Below, one piece after another: positions 20,740 to 28,550 of a stretch of DNA of 64,000 nucleotides. Within the stretch, counting starts at the first letter, position 1. The number at the start of each line of letters is the position of its first letter. The position numbers and the translations under genes are program-made. The notes under the pieces are model-generated. The model did not search any database. It was not told the DNA's origin and was given only the letters and a program-made list of their open reading frames with translations. The stretch is taken from assembly GCF_000024365.1 (NCBI RefSeq), contig NC_013235.1:1426001-1490000 (forward strand). Direction: 5' to 3'. The stretch is from Nakamurella multipartita DSM 44233. GTDB taxonomy: Bacteria > Actinomycetota > Actinomycetes > Mycobacteriales > Nakamurellaceae.

Positions 20740-20808
20740 ATGACCGACGTGCATCCGGCGACGGAGGGCCAGACGGGCGACCCGGTCGCCGAGGAAGGAC
20801 GAGCATGA
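20740..20808 (+). CDS. Possible 22-aa leader peptide overlapping deoA start
   Basis: ATG 20740 follows GGAAAGGGG by about 6 nt and encodes M-T-D-V-H-P-A-T-E-G ..., ending in TGA that overlaps the deoA ATG (ATGA). It could couple translation into deoA or be a by-product of the degraded upstream gene. It is too short for homology judgement. Confidence 0.3.
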   Translation: MTDVHPATEGQTGDPVAEEGRA

Positions 20809-22094
20809 GCACCTTCGCCGCGGTGGACATCATCCGGGCCAAGCGGGACGGTCAGGAGCTGCGCACCGAGCAGATCCAGTGGGTGATCGACGCCTACACC
20901 CGGCACGAGGTGGCCGAGGAGCAGATGTCGGCGCTGCTGATGGCCATCCTGCTCAACGGGATGTCCGGTGCCGAGATCGCCGCCTGGACCACCGCCATGA
21001 TCGAGTCCGGCCGGCGGATGGACCTGTCCGCCGTGCCCCGGCCGACCGTGGACAAGCACTCCACCGGCGGGGTGGGGGACAAGATCTCCTTGCCGCTGGT
21101 CCCGCTGGTCGCCGCGTGCGGGGCGGCCGTGCCGCAGCTGTCCGGCCGCGGGTTGGGCCACACCGGCGGCACCCTGGACAAGATGGAGTCGATCGCCGGG
21201 TGGCGGGCCACCCTGTCCCCGCAGGAGATGACCGACCAGCTCAGCACCCTCGGCGCCGTCATCTGCGCCGCGTCGGAGGACCTGGCCCCGGCCGACCGCA
21301 AGCTCTACGCGCTGCGGGACGTCACCGGGACCGTCGAATCGATCCCGATGATCGCCGCGTCGATCATGAGCAAGAAGATTGCCGAGGGCACCTCGGCCCT
21401 GGTGCTGGACGTCAAGGTCGGCACCGGCGCGTTCATGAAGCGGGCCGACCACGCCGCCGAGCTCGCCCGCACCATGGTCGAACTCGGGACCCGGGAAGGG
21501 GTCCGGACCAGCGCGCTGCTCACCGACATGTCCACCCCGCTGGGGGTGGCGGTGGGCAACGCGATCGAGGTCGCCGAATCGGTCGAGGTGCTGGCCGGTG
21601 GCGGGCCGGCCGATGTGGTCGAGCTGACGGTCGCACTGGCCCGGCAGATGGTTGAGCTGGCCGGGCTGTCGGTCGACCCGGCCGACGTGCTGGCCTCCGG
21701 GCAGGCCATGGACTGCTGGCGGGCGATGGTCAGCGCCCAGGGCGGCGACCCGGACGCGCCGCTGCCCACGCCCCGGTTCCGCGAGGTGGTGGTCGCCGAC
21801 GAGGCGGGGGTGGTCGCCGAGCTGGACGCGCTGCCCGTCGGCCTGGCCGCCTGGCGGCTGGGTGCCGGCCGGGCCCGCAAGGAGCATGCCGTGCAGGCCG
21901 CCGCCGGGGTGCTGTGCCTGGCCAAGCCGGGGCAGACCGTGCGGATCGGCCAGCCGCTGTTCGAGCTGCACACCAACACCCCGGACAAGTTCCCGGCCGC
22001 CCTGGCCGACCTGGACGGTGCGATCCGGATCGCCCCCGCGGGCACCACCGTGCACCGGCCCGCGCTCGTCCAGGACGTGATCACCGCCGGCTGA
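20805..22094 (+). CDS. deoA: Thymidine (pyrimidine-nucleoside) phosphorylase
   Basis: 429 aa; splits thymidine or deoxyuridine with phosphate to base plus deoxyribose-1-phosphate. The phosphate-binding K-H-S-T-G-G-V-G-D-K (~81-90) and the family signature S-G-R-G-L-G-H-T-G-G-T-L-D-K-M-E-S-I (~109-126) are intact. The C-terminal alpha/beta lobe is complete. The GAGGAAGGACGAGC ribosome site sits just before ATG 20805. It is the last gene of the nucleoside train before the IS110 insertion. Confidence 0.96.
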   Translation: MSTFAAVDIIRAKRDGQELRTEQIQWVIDAYTRHEVAEEQMSALLMAILLNGMSGAEIAAWTTAMIESGRRMDLSAVPRPTVDKHSTGGVGDKISLPLVPLVAACGAAVPQLSGRGLGHTGGTLDKMESIAGWRATLSPQEMTDQLSTLGAVICAASEDLAPADRKLYALRDVTGTVESIPMIAASIMSKKIAEGTSALVLDVKVGTGAFMKRADHAAELARTMVELGTREGVRTSALLTDMSTPLGVAVGNAIEVAESVEVLAGGGPADVVELTVALARQMVELAGLSVDPADVLASGQAMDCWRAMVSAQGGDPDAPLPTPRFREVVVADEAGVVAELDALPVGLAAWRLGAGRARKEHAVQAAAGVLCLAKPGQTVRIGQPLFELHTNTPDKFPAALADLDGAIRIAPAGTTVHRPALVQDVITAG

Positions 22095-22120
22095 CCCGCC
22101 CGGCCCGCCCCCCGCCCCCC

Positions 22121-22162
22121 GACGCCCGCCCCCTGACGCCCGCCCCCTGACGCCCGCCCCCT
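22121..22162 (+). repeat. Three perfect tandem copies of a 14-bp repeat
   Basis: GACGCCCGCCCCCT repeated at 22121-22134, 22135-22148 and 22149-22162, then a partial GACG. It lies in the deoA downstream region (22095-22170), which is otherwise C-rich and gene-free, immediately left of the palindrome invaded by the IS element. Confidence 0.9.
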
Positions 22163-22285
22163 GACGTGGTGTTGATCAGTCGAAAATAGGTGACGGGCGG
22201 CTCGGACGGGGGCGTGTTTGAGTTGCCGGCCTGCTGGTGTGGGCTGGTTGGTGACGGGCGTGGGGGTTGGCGGGGCGGGGTTAGT

Positions 22286-23557
22286 TCATGCGGCGTCGTT
22301 GTGGGTGACGGTGTAGCCGTTGGTTTCGAGGATGGTGCGGGCGCGGCGGATCCGGTTCTTGTCCAGGTCGCGGCGGCGGTATTCGTTCAGGTAGGTGGGT
22401 CCGAGGTCGTGGTAGTCGGTGTCTTTGCGGATCAGGTGGTGACAGGTCTCCAGGATGATCCTGGAGATCGCGACCAGGGCTTTGGTTGGTTTCATCCGGG
22501 TACACAGATCGGCGTACTTCGCGGCCAGGTACGTGCTGTGGGTGCGGGCGGCGGCCTTGGCGCACTGGAACAGCACTGCGCGTAGTGACCGGTTGCCCTT
22601 GCGGGTCCGGGTCGAGAGGTGTCGTCCGGCTGATTCGTTGTTCCCGGGGCTGAGCCCGGCCCACGAGGCCAGCCGGTCGGTCCCGGTGAACCGGCTCATG
22701 TCGATCCCGATCTCGGAGACGATGATCATCGCGGCGCGGCGGCTGACTCCCGGGATCGTCTCGAGGTGGTCAACCGCTCGGGCGAAAGGGGCGATCTCCT
22801 GGTCGATCTGTTGGTCCAGGTCCGTGAGGAGCGTGTCGAGGTCGTTGATCTGTCGCATCATCGTGGCGGCCAGTCGCGCGTGGTGGTCGGTGAAGTGTCC
22901 GGTCAGGGCCTCGGTCAGTTCCGGGAGCTTGCTGCGCATCCGGACCAGCGCCAGGTCCGCGACCTGGCGGGGATCACTCATCGCCCCGGCCGGGTCGTTG
23001 ATCATCGCGTGCAGCATCGCGGTGGCCGATTTGCCGGTGATGTCGCTGACCGTGCTGGACAGCTTGATCCCGGCGGATTCGAGCAGATCCTGCAGCCGTT
23101 GCACGGCGCGGGTCCGGTCGCGGACCACGTTGCTGCGGTACCGGGTCAACTCCCGCAGCTCCCGCACCGGGATGTCCGGCACGAACGAGGGTGTGACGAG
23201 CCCGAGCTGAGCCATCCGAGCGATCCATTCGGCGTCCTTGACGTCGGTCTTGTTGCCCGGTACCCGTTTGACGTCCCGCGGGTTGAGTAGCCAGCATCTG
23301 AACTGGTCTTCCAGCACCAGGAACAATGGTTTCCAGTACACCCCGGTCGATTCCATCGCGACCAGCTCGATGTCCAGTTCGGTCAGCCAGTCCCGTAGCC
23401 GCAGCAGCGATGGTGTCGTCGTGGCGAAGGTGCGGACCTTGAGTCGTTTGACCCGGCCGTTCTCGATCAGCCGGACCGCGACCTTGACATCGCGCTTGGA
23501 GATGTCCATCCCCGCGACCCGGCCGTAGGCGATCTCGTCGTCGTCGATCACCGGCAT
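22286..23557 (-). CDS. IS110-family transposase (DEDD recombinase)
   Basis: 423 aa, apparently intact. The N-terminal RuvC-like DEDD domain has G-M-D-I-S-K-R-D (D18), A-M-E-S-T-G-V-Y-W (E69) and N-K-T-D-V-K-D-A (D105, D108). The C-terminal transposase_20 domain includes I-P-G-V-S-R-R-A-A and the serine-containing W-A-G-L-S-P-G-N-N-E-S-A-G-R segment. GGAGG lies 8 nt before the ATG. In IS110 elements of this orientation the non-coding end upstream of the gene encodes the bridge RNA. Codon use is less C-biased than in the neighbours. Confidence 0.96.
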   Translation of the reverse strand: MPVIDDDEIAYGRVAGMDISKRDVKVAVRLIENGRVKRLKVRTFATTTPSLLRLRDWLTELDIELVAMESTGVYWKPLFLVLEDQFRCWLLNPRDVKRVPGNKTDVKDAEWIARMAQLGLVTPSFVPDIPVRELRELTRYRSNVVRDRTRAVQRLQDLLESAGIKLSSTVSDITGKSATAMLHAMINDPAGAMSDPRQVADLALVRMRSKLPELTEALTGHFTDHHARLAATMMRQINDLDTLLTDLDQQIDQEIAPFARAVDHLETIPGVSRRAAMIIVSEIGIDMSRFTGTDRLASWAGLSPGNNESAGRHLSTRTRKGNRSLRAVLFQCAKAAARTHSTYLAAKYADLCTRMKPTKALVAISRIILETCHHLIRKDTDYHDLGPTYLNEYRRRDLDKNRIRRARTILETNGYTVTHNDAA

Positions 23558-23802
23558 CAGCCTTACCTCCGTTTCCGGTATCCCTTGTGACGGGTGGTGC
23601 CGCCGTCGGGTGGGAGGTCTCCCGGCAAAGACGATCAGTCACGTGCTCGAAGCAACACCACGGGATCCCTGACCGACCTCCAGCGTCCAGTTCATGGCCA
23701 GGCTCGCCGGCACCAATCAACATCGACGTCAGACAACCCGAGGGCAGCACCAAGAACATTTTCGCCGCCACGGGACGGCCCGCAAGGGCCCCCAGTCGTT
23801 CA
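23558..23802 (-). ncRNA. Candidate IS110 bridge RNA region
   Basis: 245 bp between the element's left end and the transposase start, with no credible protein. In IS621 and relatives this interval encodes the bridge RNA, whose two loops pair with target and donor DNA. On the transposase strand I find GTTGAT (complement of 23716-23721) and CCATGA (complement of 23692-23697), which match the two sides of the target. GACTGA (complement of 23635-23640) matches the element's own end next to the core. The 6-nt matches are short and could be chance. Exact RNA ends are not determined. Confidence 0.45.
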
Positions 23803-23851
23803 TGGGAAGAGTGCCGTTTTCCGGGCCCGGAAAACGGCACTCTTCCCATGA
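23800..23851. repeat. Perfect 52-bp palindrome, remnant of the 62-bp IS target
   Basis: Uninterrupted inverted repeat with no loop, centred between 23825 and 23826 (CCGGG/CCCGG). The arms contain GGGAAGAGTGCCGTTTTC and its complement. The right flank continues ATGATCAAC to 23856, whereas the matching left outer bases (GTTGATCA) lie across the IS element at 22171-22178. It sits between deoA and add and may act as a bidirectional terminator. Confidence 0.95.
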
Positions 23852-23909
23852 TCAACTGCGGGATGGGTGGGGGCGGGCGGGGAGTCGGTGCGCCGGGTAC
23901 CGTGCGGAG

Positions 23910-25001
23910 ATGCCGACCGCGCTGACCGCCGAGACCATCGCCACCGCACCGAAAGTCCTGCTGCACGATCATCTGGACGGGGGGCTGCGCCCGGCCACGC
24001 TCATCGACCTGGCCGAGCGGATCGGCTACCGGGAGCTGCCGGCCGACACCCCGGCCGCGTTGGCCCGCTGGTTCTCCGAGTCGGCCTATTCGGGATCGTT
24101 GGAGCGGTACCTGGAGACCTTCACCCACACCCTGGCCGTCATGCAGACCCGGGAGTCGCTGATCCGGGTGACCTCCGAATGCGTGCAGGACCTGGCCGCC
24201 GACGGGGTCGTCTACGCCGAGATCCGGTTCGCCCCCGAACTGCACACCGAGCAGGGGCTGCCCCTGGACGACGTGGTCCGGGCCGTGCTGGACGGGGTGG
24301 CCGCCGGCACCGCGGCGGCGCAGGCGGCCGGGCACCGGATCCGGGCGACGATCCTGCTGACCGCGATGCGGCACGCGGCCCGTTCCCGGGAGATCGCCGA
24401 GCTGTGCATCGCCTTCCGCGACCAGGGGGTCGCCGGCTTCGACATCGCCGGCGCCGAGGCCGGTTTCCCGCCCACCCGGCACCTGGACGCGTTCGAGTAC
24501 CTGCGCCGGGAGAACGCGCACTTCACCATCCATGCCGGCGAGGGCTTCGGCCTGCCCTCGATCTGGGAGGCGCTGCAGTGGTGTGGCGCCGACCGGTTGG
24601 GGCACGGGGTGCGGATCGTCGACGACATCACCCTGCACCCCGGCGGGCGGGTGGAGCTGGGCCGGCTGGCCGCCTACGTCCGGGACAAGCGGATCCCGCT
24701 GGAGATGGCGCCGACCTCCAACGTGCAGACCGGTGCGGCCACCTCGATCGCCGAGCACCCGATCGGGCTGCTGGCCTCGCTGAAGTTCCGGGTCACCGTG
24801 AACACCGACAACCGGCTGATGTCCGGCTGCAGCATGACCAGCGAGATGACCGCGCTGAGCGAGGCCTTCGGCTACGGCTGGGACGACCTGCAGTGGTTCA
24901 CGGTCAACGCGATGAAGTCGGCCTTCCTGCCGTTCGACGAGCGGCTGGCCCTGATCAACGAGGTGATCAAGCCCGGCTACGACCGGCTGCGGCGCGGCTG
25001 A
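23910..25001 (+). CDS. add: Adenosine deaminase
   Basis: 363 aa from ATG 23910. The metal ligands are H-D-H-L-D-G-G (~19-25), the catalytic H-A-G-E-G (~208-212), the conserved H-G-V-R-I and N-T-D-N-R-L-M (~297-303). The N-T-D-N-R-L-M-S-G ending is typical of actinobacterial Add. It converts adenosine or deoxyadenosine to inosine. Related genomes have it contiguous with cdd-deoA; here the IS110 element and palindrome separate them. Its stop lies 3 bp from the convergent neighbour's stop. Confidence 0.95.
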   Translation: MPTALTAETIATAPKVLLHDHLDGGLRPATLIDLAERIGYRELPADTPAALARWFSESAYSGSLERYLETFTHTLAVMQTRESLIRVTSECVQDLAADGVVYAEIRFAPELHTEQGLPLDDVVRAVLDGVAAGTAAAQAAGHRIRATILLTAMRHAARSREIAELCIAFRDQGVAGFDIAGAEAGFPPTRHLDAFEYLRRENAHFTIHAGEGFGLPSIWEALQWCGADRLGHGVRIVDDITLHPGGRVELGRLAAYVRDKRIPLEMAPTSNVQTGAATSIAEHPIGLLASLKFRVTVNTDNRLMSGCSMTSEMTALSEAFGYGWDDLQWFTVNAMKSAFLPFDERLALINEVIKPGYDRLRRG

Positions 25002-25004
25002 GCA

Positions 25005-26228
25005 TCAGCCGCGGGCGCCGTCCCAGTCCAGCGTCCCGGCGAACCGGTCGACCAGCACCGACCAGGCGGCCGCCTCATCGTCGAACGGCGGCGAGGGCGG
25101 CAGCCGGTCCGGGTCGGGACGGGTGATGGCGCTGATCAGGTTGCCCAGCGGGGTGGACGAGCCGACCGCCTCGACGGTCTCGGTATCGCCGCGCTCCAGG
25201 GCCGCGTCGATGAGCAGCTCCACGGCCAGCTCGAGCTGCTTGCCGTCCACGGCCTCCGGGCCCTCGCGCAAGGACTCGGTGAGACCGTCCAGCCGGTAGG
25301 TGTTCTCGGGCCCGGCCAGCACGGCCGCGTCGCCGTCGGTGACCGCGCGCCGGATCTCCTCCCACACCTGCAGGGTCGACAGGTTGTGCGTGATATCGGT
25401 TTCCATCAGGTAGTTCTCCAGATCCTCGGCCGAGGAGTAGATCTGGATCCGATGGTTCTCGGCCAGGAACACCGGGTCGTCGCCCAGGTAGCAGCGCAGC
25501 GTGTAGCCGGTGCGTTCGCCGATGGTGATCTCCAGGCAGTCGACGCCGGTCTCGTCCCAGAACTCGAGATCCTCGTCGCGCTCTTCCTCCTCCTCCGGTT
25601 CCACGGTCTCGGAGGTCTTGGCGACGGCGTTGATGGCGGCGGCCTCGGCCTTGGTCTGGGTCAGCTCCTCGGCGTCGACCTCCGGGATGGTGACCAGCGC
25701 GTCGAGGGCGTCGATCACCTCGTCCCACCGCTCGACGATGACGGCGCCCATCTCGTTCCACAGCTTCTCGCCGTTGCGCCCGACGAAGGCCTGCTGGCCC
25801 AGCGGGAGCACCGCGAACCCGTCGGCCGAGTCCAGGATCTCCTCGACCACCTCCAGGTCGCAGACCTCGGCCAGCGACCGGACGATGGCCACGGTGTCGG
25901 TCAGCGAGGCCAGCGTCCAGATGTCGGGCACCTCGGCCATCAGGTCGGGCACGCCGACGATGTCGAAGATGTGGTCGTCGTCCGGGCGCAGCTCGTCGAC
26001 CAGCAGTTCGGCGGCGGTGTCCCACTCCGGGTGGTCGATCAGGTCGTGCTCATCCGACGTGCGGATGAACGCGGCCAGGTGCGCGGGGGAGGGGAAGACG
26101 TACAGATGGTCACCGTGACCGAGGAACGCCTCCCATTCCTCGCCGTCCTCGAGCCACTGGGGTGCCCACAGCGTGTAGACGTTGCCCTCGGTCAGTCCGA
26201 GCTGGATGGGAATGATGTCGGCGGCCAC
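25005..26228 (-). CDS. Conserved acidic protein of unknown function (Rv3311-like)
   Basis: 407 aa, strongly acidic, soluble, without signal or membrane segments. It starts M-A-A-D-I-I-P-I-Q-L-G-L-T-E-G-N-V-Y-T-L-W-A-P and has an internal E-E-E-E-E-R-D-E-D linker (~213-222), suggesting two related globular halves. Position next to add and the opening residues recall mycobacterial Rv3311, sometimes annotated as a primosomal protein without evidence. I recognise the family by synteny only and assign no function. Confidence 0.75.
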   Translation of the reverse strand: MAADIIPIQLGLTEGNVYTLWAPQWLEDGEEWEAFLGHGDHLYVFPSPAHLAAFIRTSDEHDLIDHPEWDTAAELLVDELRPDDDHIFDIVGVPDLMAEVPDIWTLASLTDTVAIVRSLAEVCDLEVVEEILDSADGFAVLPLGQQAFVGRNGEKLWNEMGAVIVERWDEVIDALDALVTIPEVDAEELTQTKAEAAAINAVAKTSETVEPEEEEERDEDLEFWDETGVDCLEITIGERTGYTLRCYLGDDPVFLAENHRIQIYSSAEDLENYLMETDITHNLSTLQVWEEIRRAVTDGDAAVLAGPENTYRLDGLTESLREGPEAVDGKQLELAVELLIDAALERGDTETVEAVGSSTPLGNLISAITRPDPDRLPPSPPFDDEAAAWSVLVDRFAGTLDWDGARG

Positions 26229-26306
26229 CGGGGGTCCTTCCGTGCGGGTGTTGCAGCGGGGGACAGCGTAGACCGACCCGTCTGTGAAACCGGTGTGGCA
26301 GGGGGG

Positions 26307-26801
26307 TCAGCCGTCGCCGGCGCCGACCGCCCGCAGCACGAGGACGTCCCCGGAGCCCAGGTAGGCCCGGGTGCCGAAGCCGGCCGTGGAGAACGCCGCG
26401 TCCAGCTGCGCACCGGTCTGCCAGGGCCCGTCGCCGGCGGCCGAGCGGACCGACGCCGGCAGGTCGGCCGGCAGGTCGGCGCTGGTCAGGCCCGGGGTGG
26501 CGCGCAGCATGGTGACCGCCGACGGCGGCAGCTGCACCGCGGCGTCGATCCAGTAGGTGCTCGGCCCGGGCACCGCCGGGTCGCCCGTCGTGCCGGAGCG
26601 CCAGGTCACCGCCACCGGCTCGCCCAGGGCGGCGAACCGGCGGGTCAGCGGCTCCGGGTCGTGCCGGTCCGGCCCCGGATCGGTGCGGGTGGCGCTGGGC
26701 AGGAAGGACGAGCTCACCGGGGTCTCCTCGGATCCGGACGTGCACGAGGTCAGCAGGGCGGCGGCCAGCAGCAGGCCGGCGGTCCGGCCCCGGCCGCTCA
26801 C
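26307..26801 (-). CDS. Small predicted lipoprotein
   Basis: 164 aa from GTG 26801, whose bases overlap the upstream gene's stop (GTGA). A signal sequence with lipobox L-L-T-S-C is followed by a Ser/Thr-rich linker and a ~110-residue domain ending V-L-V-L-R-A-V-G. The family is not recognised. Overlap with the WXG-fusion gene suggests the two products work together at the cell surface, perhaps the lipoprotein interacting with the secreted partner. Confidence 0.65.
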   Translation of the reverse strand: MSGRGRTAGLLLAAALLTSCTSGSEETPVSSSFLPSATRTDPGPDRHDPEPLTRRFAALGEPVAVTWRSGTTGDPAVPGPSTYWIDAAVQLPPSAVTMLRATPGLTSADLPADLPASVRSAAGDGPWQTGAQLDAAFSTAGFGTRAYLGSGDVLVLRAVGAGDG

Positions 26802-27967
26802 GTGCCGTCCAACGGCGTGGTGTCCGGGATCGGCGGCCAGGACGGTCGGCCGCTGCCGAGCTCGTCGGGCCGGTCCTCGGAACCGGGGTTGCGGGAGACG
26901 TCGCCCTCGCCCGCGGTGATCGGGATGCTGTCGCCGACCGGCCAGGTGATGGTGCGGGTCAACTCCCCGCGGGTGTCGAACGGCTTGGCCCAGCCGAGCA
27001 CGGCGAACCGGCCGTTCTCGTCGTCCGGGGTGCCGGTGGCGATGTCGGACATGCCCGCGTTGAAGTCGTAGCGGTCGTGCGCGTGCACGGTGATCACCAT
27101 CGTCGCGGTGCCGCCCGCGATCGTCACGTCCGCGCTGCTCCAGAGCTGGTGATCGCCCAGCGCCTTTTGCCAGTTCTCGGTGCTGGGATAGCCGCTCAGG
27201 GCGCTGGCCAGGCTGGCCGCTCCGCTCATCGAGAACGAGCTCTGACCGGTCTGGGCGGCCAGGTCCTGCGCCGCGGTCCGGGCCCGGGCCAGCTCGGCAT
27301 CGACGGCGGCGGCGATGGCGGCGTCCTCCCGGTAGGCCTCTTCGTAGTCGACGGTCATCGGGGTGCCGGTGTTGTCGCGGTAGTGGTCGTACACGCGCAG
27401 GGCGTCGTCCAGGTCGGGCCGGATCAGGTGGGCGCCGGCGGCCTGGGCGCCCCACTTGAGCCAGGCCGCGTGGTCGGCGGGGGTGGCCCGCGCGTCCGGG
27501 TCGTAGGGGAACGAGTCGGTGAAGGTCAGTGGTGGCTCGGTGGGCGGGCCCACGGTGAGGCCGTCGATCGACGGCCCGCCGGCGGGGTGCATCCCGACCG
27601 GCACCGCCAGGCCGTGCCCACCGATCGGGCCGGGACCACCACCCGGGCCGGCGAGTCCGGCCGTGCTGCCGGCGCCCGGTGCGGCGCTGGCCCGTCGCTG
27701 CTCATCGGCCTGCCGGGTCAGGACCACGGACGCGTCCCGCAGCCGGCGGCCGGCGGCGCCGATCGCCTGGTGATGGGTGGTGTCCCAGTCGTGCCGGAAC
27801 GCCTGGGCATCCGAGCCGGACCACGGCGCGGTGTGCAGGCGGCCGCGCAGGGCGGAGTGCGTGGCGACGAGCCGGTCGGCCGCGCCGGACAGCTCCCGGG
27901 CCAGGTCGTCGAGCTGGTCGGGGTCGGCCCCGATCATCCCGCCCGCCGGCGCGCCACCCGTCCCCAT
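26798..27967 (-). CDS. WXG100-like N-terminal domain fused to a larger domain
   Basis: 389 aa. Residues ~11-100 match the WXG helical-hairpin type: M-I-G-A-D-P-D-Q-L-D-D-L-A, then A-P-W-S-G-S-D-A-Q-A-F (W-S-G turn) and R-Q-A-D-E-Q-R-R-A-S. A Gly/Pro linker precedes a ~250-residue C-terminal domain with no recognised motif. The N-terminus is clearly related to the proteins at 48510 and 50783, marking it as a probable substrate of the same secretion system although it lies outside the operon. ATG 27937 (M-I-G-A-D) is an alternative start supported by the paralogues. Confidence 0.72.
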   Translation of the reverse strand: MGTGGAPAGGMIGADPDQLDDLARELSGAADRLVATHSALRGRLHTAPWSGSDAQAFRHDWDTTHHQAIGAAGRRLRDASVVLTRQADEQRRASAAPGAGSTAGLAGPGGGPGPIGGHGLAVPVGMHPAGGPSIDGLTVGPPTEPPLTFTDSFPYDPDARATPADHAAWLKWGAQAAGAHLIRPDLDDALRVYDHYRDNTGTPMTVDYEEAYREDAAIAAAVDAELARARTAAQDLAAQTGQSSFSMSGAASLASALSGYPSTENWQKALGDHQLWSSADVTIAGGTATMVITVHAHDRYDFNAGMSDIATGTPDDENGRFAVLGWAKPFDTRGELTRTITWPVGDSIPITAGEGDVSRNPGSEDRPDELGSGRPSWPPIPDTTPLDGT

Positions 27968-28104
27968 GCCCGAGCACTGTAATGCCGACCCGCCGGCTAT
28001 CCGCTGGCGGTGAGACGGCCGGCCGGGACATGATGGGCGAGCCCCGACCCCGGGGCGCCGTCACGCAATTCGACGATCGATCCGACCGAGCCCGGGAGGC
28101 CACC

Positions 28105-28314
28105 ATGACCGAGCAGGCAGCAGACAACCAGTCGGAGTCGTCCACCGAACACGTCCCCGTCACCCAGTCGACCAAGGACAAGTTCGCCGAGGCGCTGGCC
28201 CGCAAGAAGGCCGAGGGTCAATCCCGCAGCGCTCACCTGGACGGGCACGGCGGCGTGGAGGGATCGACGGCCAGCCACAAGGCGACCCGGCAGTTCCGCC
28301 GCAAGTCCGGCTGA
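28105..28314 (+). CDS. DUF5302-family small basic protein
   Basis: 69 aa behind GGGAGG (28094-28099). The sequence K-D-K-F-A-E-A-L-A-R-K-K-A-E-G and the C-terminal T-R-Q-F-R-R-K-S-G resemble the small actinobacterial DUF5302 family. No signal or membrane segment; function unknown. Confidence 0.75.
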   Translation: MTEQAADNQSESSTEHVPVTQSTKDKFAEALARKKAEGQSRSAHLDGHGGVEGSTASHKATRQFRRKSG

Positions 28315-28550
28315 GGGCAGCGCGCCCATCACCTCACCCGGACGGGTAGTTCTCCCCATTCCGGTCTTCGCCGCGAACCCGTAGCGTGCCTCACGCAGGT
28401 CAATTGTCCGGAAACGGCTTCATCGGACGACTTGCTGGTCAGGGGCGGGGCAACGGGGCCGGTATTCTCGGCCCCCGGGTGGGAATGTCAGTGGATTCGT
28501 TGGGTGATGGGCGCTGCCCGAATGCGCACCCCGTTTTATCAGGAGGGGTG
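28315..28550. promoter_or_regulatory. Leader region of the secretion/signalling gene train
   Basis: 236 bp with no gene. It contains a GGGGCCG/CGGCCCC stem with a 7-nt loop (28455-28475) and AGGAGGGG directly before the PP2C start. Base composition is noticeably lower in GC than the surroundings and stays so into the first ~70 bases of the PP2C gene. I could not define a confident promoter. Confidence 0.35.

Larger units (their letters stand above)
22176..23802 (-). mobile_element. IS110-family insertion sequence inside a 62-bp palindrome
   Basis: Boundaries come from the host sequence. GTTGATCA at 22171-22178 joined to TGGGAAGAG at 23803 rebuilds a perfect palindrome with 31-bp arms ending at 23856. 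TCA occurs at both junctions (22176-22178 and 23800-23802), so the ends are known to within 3 bp and the element is 1,624 bp. It carries a single DEDD transposase on the minus strand, a 245-bp upstream non-coding end and a 107-bp downstream end. It has no terminal inverted repeats, as expected for IS110. CGACTG occurs just inside both ends in direct orientation. Confidence 0.88.

Noticed and set aside
22121-22162. Tandem 14-bp repeats as a CRISPR array
   Set aside because: No spacers, only three directly abutting units, and no cas genes nearby.
23800-23851. 52-bp palindrome as terminal inverted repeats of a transposon
   Set aside because: The arms are contiguous with nothing between them, and the neighbouring transposase belongs to IS110, which lacks terminal inverted repeats.
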